64,000 bases of DNA, taken from Tubulanus polymorphus. Lineage: Eukaryota; Nemertea; Palaeonemertea; Tubulaniformes; Tubulanidae. The stretch covers positions 2,530,485 to 2,594,484 of the forward strand of contig NC_134027.1 in assembly GCF_964204645.1 (NCBI RefSeq), in the 5' to 3' direction. Each line of letters opens with the position of its first letter. Within the stretch, counting starts at the first letter, position 1. Both the position numbers and the translations under genes were made by a program. Under the pieces are notes generated by a model. It ran no database searches, had not been told where the DNA came from, and saw nothing but the letters and a program-made list of their open reading frames with translations. Positions 59,101 to 64,000 of this stretch are shown here, piece by piece.

Positions 59101-59902
59101 GAAATTTAATGACTCATCGGACATGATATTAAGCAATAAAAGAATCAATACAAACTTACCTTAGCATAAATGAAGAAATCCCACACTTCGAATTTAAAAT
59201 TATACGATCAAATTTATTATTACGAAACCACAACGTTTCGGCTGTTGACTAACAGCCATCATCAGGTGTTTTTCTGGTCATTCCACCTGATGATGGCTGT
59301 TAGTCAACAGCCGAAACGTTGTGGTTTCTTTATAATAAATTTGATCGTATAATTTCAAATTCGAAGTGTGGGATTTCTTCATTTATCTACAGTTTACACG
59401 GATTATAGTGTTTATTCGACAACTTACCTTAGCATCTTTGAAACTAAGAAGCAATGCATCACGATTAGCTCCAGAAAGTCTGACAGACTGAACTGAAGCA
59501 CAATTACCAAAGAATGAAAATACGCCTAAACATTCCAATTTTTTCTTCTTAACTTTAAGTTCTGAAATTGAGAATAGATTTTTATAAATGTATTATATGT
59601 TTTCAATAAGTCTACTTTAATAAAGAATATAAAGTCTACTACGCTCACCTGCATTGATGTCTTTGCTCTGAAAATGGTACGAAATGAAGATAGAGATTAC
59701 ACATGAACAAATTCAGTAAATATAGAAATCTTTTCATGGCATTTACGAACTGTTTTACCTCAACTTCTGAATTCAGTCTGTAAACACTGAGCTGCGATGA
59801 ACCAACTATCACTAAATTCTTTTCTTGTGTCGAGAAGAAATGACAGTATAAACAGTGTTCTACTGCAGTAGGGGGGTGAAGCTGTCGGTATATTGCGTAC
59901 AT
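14906..59902 (-). CDS. CPSF1: Cleavage and polyadenylation specificity factor subunit 1 (CPSF160)
   Basis: 35 coding exons, complement(14906..14953, 15044..15182, 15263..15392, 15627..15788, 15876..15923, 16015..16081, 16165..16341, 16426..16509, 16588..16656, 16737..16878, 17109..17284, 17518..17787, 18130..18351, 18434..18518, 18605..18711, 18800..18869, 18960..19052, 19135..19295, 19493..19665, 19949..20090, 20191..20364, 20922..21020, 23822..23977, 56982..57076, 57307..57358, 57436..57546, 57816..57997, 58126..58236, 58322..58461, 58541..58684, 58757..58908, 58990..59070, 59428..59561, 59649..59667, 59759..59902): 4359 nt, 1452 aa, all phases close. It aligns from [16 protein letters not shown] to [11 protein letters not shown] with human CPSF160, including [64 protein letters not shown] and [11 protein letters not shown]. 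The protein is the beta-propeller scaffold of the nuclear mRNA 3'-end cleavage and polyadenylation complex, holding WDR33 and CPSF30 on AAUAAA. A basic NLS-like PPSKKKR is in exon 11. Intron 12 is about 33 kb. Confidence 0.97.
20567..20678. repeat. 112-bp near-perfect palindrome in a CPSF1 intron
   Basis: The left arm begins GGATAGTACTTAATAGGTTA at 20567 and the right arm ends TAACCTATAAAGTACTATCC at 20678. The arms pair nearly completely with a small loop, and the inner part (GCTTTCGCTACTA...TAGTGAAAGC) pairs as well. It fits a foldback MITE. A hairpin RNA precursor is an alternative but there is no specific support for it. Confidence 0.65.
21021..23821. other. CPSF1 intron 13 (2.8 kb) with purine microsatellite
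   Basis: Intron between CPSF1 exon 13 (ending 23822) and exon 14 (starting 21020), minus strand. It contains a (GA)n/GAGAGAA tract at about 22634-22682. A 143-codon minus-strand ORF at 22164-22595 has no recognisable domain and no flanking splice logic, and is treated as chance. Nothing else was recognised. Confidence 0.6.
24757..24846 (+). repeat. tRNA-like (Leu/Ser-type) relic or SINE head
   Basis: AGACAGA at 24757 can pair with TCTGGCT near 24840 over 6 of 7 positions (acceptor-like). The D arm CCGA-GTGGTC-TCGG is perfect and matches a class II A box (CCGAGTGGTCT). A B box GGTTCAAGTCC sits at about 24829. The anticodon arm does not fold well and the variable arm is irregular, so this is a pseudogene or tRNA-derived SINE head rather than a working tRNA. 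Confidence 0.4.
27262..27590. repeat. Dispersed intron repeat, copy 1
   Basis: This shares with the copy at 30096 the ordered motifs GGTCAAACTGG, CAGACCCGAGCCAAATTTTG-type text, CACTCACTAGTTACTAAAA, TGCAAGTGAAGTCACTT, ACATTCAC.AGCAATAATTTGACT and CAGACCTGGTCG. It is in the same orientation as the other copies and encodes nothing. The boundaries are approximate. Confidence 0.55.
29228..29500. repeat. Dispersed intron repeat, copy 2 (partial)
   Basis: Shared motifs with the other copies are CAGACCTCAGTCAAATTTGGCCC, GCTTAATAAGAG, CATTCACTCATTACTATCAAAATG and CCCTGGTTGGAC followed by AATTACAACTATG. The centre is diverged or partly deleted. An overlapping minus-strand ORF (29308-29523) is explained by this repeat. 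Confidence 0.45.
30096..30410. repeat. Dispersed intron repeat, copy 3 (best-preserved ends)
   Basis: It begins AGCAGTGGTCGCACGGAGCTC and ends in GCTCGGTGTGATCACGGCTT. The reverse complement of the end (AAGCCGTGATCACACCGAGC) matches the start imperfectly, giving terminal inverted repeats of about 20 bp. The interior carries the family motifs GGTCAAACTGGCCTGGACCAG, ACTCACTCGTTACTAAAA, CAATTATTTGACTTG and ATGGGACTGGTGCG. Size, lack of coding capacity and terminal inverted repeats suggest a hAT-like MITE. Confidence 0.5.
31477..31666. repeat. Tandem duplication, unit about 113 bp with about 75 bp well conserved
   Basis: GGTTCTGTGTGAGTCGATGT starts at 31477 and again at 31590 (offset 113). The match continues through GCACTACGTCATCAATATTG and TTTCAAAATAACAATTACAA with only a few differences. 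The conserved unit contains TACGTCAT, a CRE/ATF-like site, once per copy. No coding meaning was seen. Confidence 0.7.
39864..41006 (+). CDS. Rhodopsin-like neuropeptide GPCR (FMRFamide receptor-like), single exon, nested in CPSF1 intron
   Basis: An intronless 380-aa ORF, antisense to the CPSF1 intron it lies in. The N-terminus has three N-glycosylation sequons (NST, NVS, NHT). Seven hydrophobic helices are at about 47-70, 80-104, 126-150, 167-187, 218-245, 272-296 and 304-330. Class A motifs are IGFIGNTLS (TM1), LSIADTLF (TM2), CGLT with DRYIAV (TM3), CETPAVVYQ in TM6 in place of CWxP, and [10 protein letters not shown] in TM7 as the NPxxY variant. The long third-loop basic stretch and the PRYFE...ETNIT...VNDVY loop resemble invertebrate FMRFamide and related peptide receptors. 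The second extracellular loop has no cysteine to pair with the TM3 cysteine, which is unusual. The ligand cannot be assigned. A Gq- or Gi-type peptide receptor at the plasma membrane of neurons or targets is the family expectation. Confidence 0.92.
   Translation: MAYSNYDYSNSTVELNVNVSNHTEASVGDAGFHLPKWFPLCSFLIDVVIVGVLILIGFIGNTLSFIVLHKDKNWSTTHFLLQCLSIADTLFLVGCLLLQTFHSIYPYTKTFEIYNNNIFPRMFKYLWPCGLTVQTARNWITVTVTVDRYIAVRFPLRANRVCTVKNMRIVIFFVLCFAILFNVPRYFETTSVEFLDAETNITTVQIRQTSLHVNDVYSTVYGIVLYFIFIAIGPLLMLSVLNINLMIIVRKSNLERARMAQCRNQQQKTDVNRMLLSVISVFIICETPAVVYQILLMSKEPIASAIMPFTNMLVTLNSSVNFFIYCLAGQKFRKILRNICCGHRRRRRWEKLSRNGELEKNPSTTISLMSTTRSHSAKVW
45739..45919 (-). CDS. Possible orphan exon, GG/stem-domain-like (weak)
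   Basis: On the minus strand a polypyrimidine-AG acceptor (CTTACCTTTGAG) opens an uninterrupted frame of 60 codons that ends at a GTAAGA donor. The frame reads [11 protein letters not shown]... and ends [19 protein letters not shown] then VGEIVLFGR. The spacing NG...GR(T/G)HxVxVVDxxxGxxxxxxxF is reminiscent of the FAM3/POMGNT1 stem (GG) domain. The frame is also open upstream to 45978. No partner exons were identified and the sequence lies in the CPSF1 giant intron, so this may be an exon of a second nested gene, a decayed fragment, or chance. Confidence 0.25.
47396..47575. repeat. Dispersed intron repeat, copy 4 (3' part)
   Basis: It carries the family motifs GTCAAGTGAGGAGAGTAACTT, CAATTAGTATTCATGCAGAA, TTATTTGACCAGTGC and CAGACCTGGTCGGACG followed by GCCCGCGTCAAA and GTGTGAAAAGCC, in the same order as in the 30096 copy. 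The 5' half is missing or not recognisable. Confidence 0.45.
50083..50350. repeat. Dispersed intron repeat, copy 5
   Basis: It begins AACCATGATCACAGTCAAAC and ends around AATCGTGGCTTAT, again imperfectly inverted ends. Internal motifs are CTGGTCTGGACCAGACCCC, CAATAATTCAACCAATGCC, TTTGGCATGGCCTGG and AGCCCGGGTCAAAG. It encodes nothing. It may carry a short internal duplication of the TTTGG.CC-type motif. Confidence 0.5.
52054..52126 (+). repeat. tRNA-like relic (Gln/Glu-type), probable SINE head
   Basis: The A-box-like TGGTCTAGTGGTTAGCAC at 52061 and B box GGTTCCAATCC at 52104, with a perfect T stem (CCAGG/CCTGG), are clearly tRNA-derived. The D stem, anticodon stem and acceptor stem contain several mismatches, so it is not a functional tRNA. 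A T-rich stretch follows at about 52165-52180. Confidence 0.55.
59227..59268 (-). ncRNA. Hammerhead ribozyme core, minus-strand arm (second element)
   Basis: The inverted copy of the plus-strand motif, with the same CTGATGA, 7-bp stem II and GAAA. On this strand it lies in sense within CPSF1 pre-mRNA. Because the two arms are reverse complements, a full transcript would tend to fold into the long hairpin rather than into two ribozymes, so cleavage would probably need partial or co-transcriptional folding. Confidence 0.6.
59283..59324 (+). ncRNA. Hammerhead ribozyme core, plus-strand arm (second element)
   Basis: Order: CCAC (stem I), CTGATGA at 59287-59293, a perfect 7-bp stem II GGCTGTT/AACAGCC with an AGTC tetraloop (59295-59312), GAAA at 59313-59316, CGTT, then GTGG (stem I 3' strand). 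All invariant hammerhead core bases are present. The cleavage triplet would be GUU at 59318-59320. Stem III is only the A-U pair around CG, as in minimal, dimer-type hammerheads of Penelope-like elements. Confidence 0.65.
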
Positions 59903-60784
59903 TATTCACAACTTCACACAAGATTTCTGTGAAATTCTAGAAAGACAAGACAATAAAAGGGTCCAGATCAGTCATTCTTGGATTTAGAGTTTTCAAGGAG
60001 AAAATTTCAAATTTCTAGAAAGCGTCCCCATCACTGAAGTTGAAGTTAAACTTACAACCAATGATTCTAATGTAACGGGCCCAAAAATGTGTCGCAAACC
60101 TGACCAACTTGAACCTACCCTCCTCTTTTTATGCACCAACATCAAACAACAAGAGGTTTTAGGCCTACTTTAACTTTTTTAGTTAGGCTTTTTAGTAGGC
60201 CTACTACAGCCTAATTCATTCTTCCTAGGCCTTTCACAGAAAAATAGCAACTCAAGTTATGCAACTTGGTATTATTATAGGAAAAGACTTAGAAGGCGCC
60301 AAATCTTGATTTTGATGCACCTTTACCGTAATTTAATTTAATTTGAATTTGGATGGAAGTAATTCTTTGGAAGCTATTTCTACAAGTTTCGCAGTCAATA
60401 AGTGAATGCCAGTATTATCAAATAGAACAAACTGTATTCATGTTTTAGAGATAAACTGTATAGAGGCTGTCAGATAACGTACAAACGCGTTTGAAGCGCC
60501 AAAACATCAAGAAAAAGCAAGAATTTTAAAAATTGGGTCACTTACCCGGCTCCACAATTTACGACATTAACACCGACCGTTCAACAATGAGAATGAAAAT
60601 AAATATAATATCCTCAAATCTAAATTCTTCTTTGCAGTATTTAATATCGAATTCAAGAAAATAAATATTTTGCTTTTGTACCCTTATTCATTTTCATCAA
60701 TCGTATTTTTGTTAGTTTTTACGACTATATTTTTCGTCGTCGTGGCAGAAAACAGTTTACGGCAAGATCTGACACGAAACGAAG
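59903..60784. promoter_or_regulatory. Bidirectional promoter region between CPSF1 and cyclophilin B
   Basis: The CPSF1 start codon (59902, minus) and the cyclophilin B start codon (60785, plus) are 882 bp apart, head to head. The interval has no supported ORF of its own. An open frame at 60670-60855 overlaps the first cyclophilin exon in another frame and lacks an ATG. No TATA box or other core element was identified with confidence. Confidence 0.5.
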
Positions 60785-61917
60785 ATGAATCTCCTCGCAG
60801 TATTTCCACTTATCGTCGGTTTTTGTCTGGTAAGTTAACTTTATTAAACATCTGAAACCGTCAATTTATTGGATTCAATCTCGAGAGTATTTAGATTATA
60901 GTTGTCATGACTTTTTATTCGAAAATATCATGTTTGAACTGCTTGAAAAGTTTAGCTCTATCGAGCACTGGCACGCGAGAGCGGTGGCAGCACTAGTCGG
61001 TCGTGAGTTAGCGCGAATAGCGGGCCGGCTGTATGTACGCTATAATTTTGTAAATTTATTTATTTCTTTCTCTTTTTTTTGATTGTTTGACTTGTAATAA
61101 TGTAACGCTCTCCTGTGAAAATAAATTGAAATTGTAAAATGTAACTAGATTGTTCGTATTCTTATCTTTTAGGCCAGTGAAACTACCGTCACGAAAAAAG
61201 TCTATTTAGATATGAAAATTGGTGATGAGAAAATTGGACGCATTGTGATTGGCTTATTTGGAAATGTAGTTCCAAAAACATCGGCAAACTTTGCACAGCT
61301 AGCAGCTGGGACTCCAGGCTACGGTTACACTGGCAGCAAATTTCACCGCGTCATCAAGCAATTTATGCTTCAAGGTAAAGTATTTTAACTTTTCAATCTT
61401 TTTTGCATCGATTAAGAAAGAAAGTGAATTTTGAAACAAATAACATTTTGCTGTTATCATATTTTTAGGTGGAGACTTCAGTGAAGGAGATGGTTCCGGA
61501 AGTCAAAGTATTTATGGAAAATATTTCCCTGATGAGAACTTCAATCTTGATCATTACGGCGCTGGATGGGTTAGCATGGCTAATGCAGGTCAGAATTTCA
61601 GCAGCAGTGATAACAAAATGCATTTGATTCATTAAAAAGACCTCGAATATTCATTTGAAATTCGGTCTTTAATCGTTTCAGGCAAAGATACAAATGGTTC
61701 GCAGTTTTTCATAACGACAGTCGCTACTCCGTGGTTGAATGGTCATCATACAGTATTTGGTAAAGTACTGGAAGGAATGGATGTCATAAAACAGATTGAA
61801 AATACCCGCACCGATGAAAAAGACAAACCGCTACAAGATGTTGTCATCGCTGATAGTGGAGTCATCGAAGTAGATACACCTTTTCAAGTAGATAAATTAG
61901 GCGTAAATGAATTATAA
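60785..61917 (+). CDS. PPIB: ER-targeted cyclophilin B (peptidyl-prolyl cis-trans isomerase)
   Basis: Exons 60785..60829, 61173..61374, 61469..61588, 61682..61917; 603 nt, 200 aa. The start at 60785 was chosen because it alone splices in frame to exon 2 and gives a signal peptide, [18 protein letters not shown]. The cyclophilin domain follows (VYLDMKIG..., [15 protein letters not shown]), with catalytic Arg74 in [18 protein letters not shown] at 130-132, and Trp140 plus His145 in [11 protein letters not shown], the cyclosporin-binding and active-site set. It catalyses proline isomerisation of nascent secretory proteins in the ER lumen. The C-terminus ends in VNEL, close to a KDEL-type retrieval signal but with Val at -4. 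Poly(A) signals at 62122-62127 and 62327-62332. Confidence 0.95.
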
Positions 61918-63070
61918 TTATGTCCTGAAATATGTCGAGTTTGAGACTTTTTAGATAGACGAGTTTGAGACTATTCGATATACCTACCCGTTTGAGATTA
62001 TTAATATCTGTGGTTATTTTGAGATGAGATTAAAAAGTCTTTCAAAATCCATCCATCGGAACTTAGTACATAATGCTATCAAAATACTAGTTGTTTGATT
62101 CTGATTTTGTAGTCGATATATAATAAAGTTTAGCTATAGAAACATGGTGCTATATAAACCTGCATTTAAGATTATCCATTGCCTTCTTATCAATGTTTAT
62201 TATTCTTTGCTTAAATGTTGATGTTATTCATATTTCGCTGTATACGGCATTTTCATTGTATTGTTTTATATGATCTTTTTGTTTTATTACAAAATTTGTA
62301 CAGATTTTATATGAAATTTGCAACGGAATAAAATGATAATCACTGAAAGGCAACCTCGGTATATGTATATATTTTATTGATTTATCTGCTCATTTGGAGG
62401 ATATCTTCACAAATACATGAGATCATATCAACTTGTATCCAAATATATAAATCCTTTATGGACAACTCTGAAAAAAGTTTTCACACAGAACTTGTGCGTG
62501 GTTTGTGTGATGAATGACAATAAATATAGTTATGTATATCTGCATTCCTCGCATGCTACAGAAGAATAACTAGGCTCCGTAAAAGATCTTAGCCGTTCAG
62601 TGATGTCGAATAACGATAGTGGAATTTCTTTTAGGGGATGATATTCTAATTTTACCTGAAACTTAAGCGCTAGGAATTCAGCGCTAGGTCCATCAGTGGG
62701 TTCTTGTATCCTTTTGATAAATCAATAAGAATGTTCCGACTTAGCTTAACACGCTCTTAGCCAAGGTTTTCATTCGTGCCAATGATTCATTTTACGGATA
62801 ATACGAGTTGAGGAACTTTTGGGGAGGGTTTGTGACAAAAATATAAAAGTATAACATCGATATTTATGTATCAAAATTTGAATCTAAAATGATACGATGT
62901 TTCGGACTTTCAATGACGATAATGTCAGTTTAAGAAATAACATTTCACACAAATCAAATCGACGTTACGTGGTTTGCTTGCAAAAAGTCTGACCAGCAAA
63001 CCGAAGCTAATACAATATACAATACAACGTGCTGCCATTTGGAAGAGTTCTGTAAATTTGGAAATAAAAT
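61918..63070. other. 3'UTRs of convergent cyclophilin B and membrane-protein genes
   Basis: AATAAA on the plus strand at 62122 and 62327 serves cyclophilin B. A minus-strand AATAAA at 62373-62378 could serve the gene ending at 63071, about 0.7 kb past its stop. If both distal sites are used the transcripts come within about 50 bp of each other. Otherwise AT-rich, and no ORF was supported. Confidence 0.45.
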
Positions 63071-63490
63071 TCAGACGTTTTCGACGTTTTGAAGTCGCTC
63101 GAGTCTCTCCAGTTCTTGCAGTCGGAATCGTCTGAATTGACTCGATCCGCGCCACCGTCTGTAACCATTAAACGCGGACGCCGCGCACATGCACATACAC
63201 ACGTAGCCCAATACCTGCAAAAAAAGTTTTTCCTTTTTCAAAACGAACGTCTCGATATTTATTCTAAGATGCAAACCCCGAAGAAATGCTATAAATTATC
63301 AGCCCGCTGCTTTTATCAAATAACCGATAAGAATGCTTTTCTTCATGAGTTAACGTACCGTGGCAACGATTAACTGTTGTATGATAGACTGTCGAATTAT
63401 TCCATCTCGTTGATACGATACGACAGCACCGGCGATCAAAGAGGCAGCTACTAGATACATGAAGGTGAACCATGAAAAAACAGCGAGGTC
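63071..63490 (-). CDS. C-terminal part of a small multi-pass membrane protein (partial)
   Basis: Two exons, complement(63071..63214, 63359..63490), phase 0, together 91 aa plus stop; the 5' part lies beyond the window. The first reads DLAVFSWFTFMYLVAASLIA then GAVVSYQRDGI, a transmembrane helix and a short polar loop. The second starts VLGYVCMCMCAASAFNGYRR, a second helix, then an Arg/Glu-rich cytosolic tail ending LQELERLERLQNVENV. Two closely spaced helices with an FSW entry motif recall the C-terminal half of a four-helix MARVEL-type protein, but I cannot name the family. The gene converges on cyclophilin B. Confidence 0.6.
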
Positions 63491-63660
63491 CTGTCAAAAA
63501 TGAAATATATCAATTAGCGTACTGCGCAATTATCATTGATGTAGAACAACATCAGTTATACATTGGTATCATTGAGATAAACCCACAATCTACTTTCCTA
63601 AACGACTGTTAATGTTTTTTTTCTTAAGTTTCGAGCGGAATCACTTTCTTCCAACCACTT

Positions 63661-63741
63661 TCAGAGTTTATTTGAAAATGAGATTTTGAAATTTTCTAAA
63701 ATTTTCAAATGGAAAAAATGAAAATTTCAAATAAACTCTGA
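63661..63741. repeat. 81-bp hairpin-forming inverted repeat
   Basis: TCAGAGTTTATTTGAAA at 63661 is perfectly repeated in inverse as TTTCAAATAAACTCTGA ending at 63741, with an AT-rich interior that is itself partly self-complementary. It lies in the intron or upstream part of the membrane-protein gene. It could be a small MITE remnant. Confidence 0.6.
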
Positions 63742-64000
63742 AGATTTCGAAGAAACGTAAGAAACTCTCAAGAAACGTAATTAAAAAAAAAAACATGCAA
63801 TGAACAGTTATGTGAATTGATACTGTGGGTTTCTCTAGATGATAATCATCAAGACTTCGAAATAGTGAAACCAATTATTTACATCCAGCAGACCTTATGA
63901 AAAAAATGTTGATTAAGCGGTACTAGCGTTCTCTAATTTAGTCACACTATCAATTACTTTTTATTTCATCGAAATTATAGACACTCTTCATTATCTGCTA

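Larger units (their letters stand above)
59153..59435. mobile_element. Hammerhead-bearing foldback element in CPSF1 intron 3, with 15-bp target-site duplication
   Basis: The element proper is 59168-59420 (253 bp), flanked by identical AACTTACCTTAGCAT at 59153-59167 and 59421-59435. The arms start at the first base after the duplication (AAATGAAGAAATCCCACACT) and end with the reverse complement at 59384, followed by a 36-nt tail. On the minus strand the duplicated target is ATGCTAAG then GTAAGTT, the donor of CPSF1 exon 3. Arms and tail match the organisation of the element in SDR copy B (tail also 36 nt, sharing CACG and GTGNTTAT at the same offsets). Confidence 0.75.

Noticed and set aside
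60670-60855. Frame with a hydrophobic signal-like segment just upstream of the cyclophilin gene
   Set aside because: It has no ATG and cannot splice in frame to cyclophilin exon 2. The overlapping frame starting at 60785 does both and gives a proper signal peptide.

Overview
This is animal (metazoan) nuclear DNA. Genes have many short exons, canonical GT-AG introns and AATAAA poly(A) signals, and the products are animal proteins: CCDC102A, CPSF1, a C2H2 zinc-finger protein, classical SDR enzymes, ER cyclophilin B and a peptide GPCR. The sequence is AT-rich with many small inverted-repeat elements. A marine invertebrate, probably a lophotrochozoan such as a mollusc or annelid, fits best, but that is inference only. 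All gene models below were spliced by eye, and exon phases were checked to close in frame.

Layout. 196-2905 (-) is a complete seven-exon CCDC102A CDS. 3998-7509 (+) is a six-exon C2H2 zinc-finger gene transcribed divergently from it. 8363-9652 (+) is a large exon with a KH-like segment and eight C2H2 fingers. It has an acceptor but no start of its own, so it is probably an alternative last exon of the preceding gene. 10048-11546 (-) and 12118-13946 (-) are two tandem SDR genes with identical nine-exon structure and length (259 aa each). 14906-59902 (-) is CPSF1, 35 coding exons and 1452 aa, interrupted by one intron of about 33 kb (23978-56981). A single-exon FMRFamide-receptor-like GPCR (39864-41006, +) lies antisense inside that intron. 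60785-61917 (+) is an ER cyclophilin B, divergent from CPSF1. 63071-63490 (-) holds the last two exons of a small membrane protein that continues beyond the window.

The most unusual signal is a pair of related foldback elements (12618-12898 and 59168-59420). Both arms of each carry a hammerhead-ribozyme core (CTGANGA, stem II hairpin, GAAA, palindromic ACGT-type stem III), as described for Penelope-like retroelements. Each element ends in a 36-nt tail. Each is flanked by a target-site duplication (12 and 15 bp) that spans a 5' splice site of the host gene, so each host intron carries two copies of its donor. The paralogous SDR gene keeps an empty site. Two of two insertions exactly at splice donors, in the same orientation to the host, is the observation most worth following.

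The giant CPSF1 intron also contains several copies of an uncharacterised repeat with imperfect terminal inverted repeats, tRNA-derived relics, a tandem duplication, microsatellites, and a possible orphan exon (45739-45919, -).
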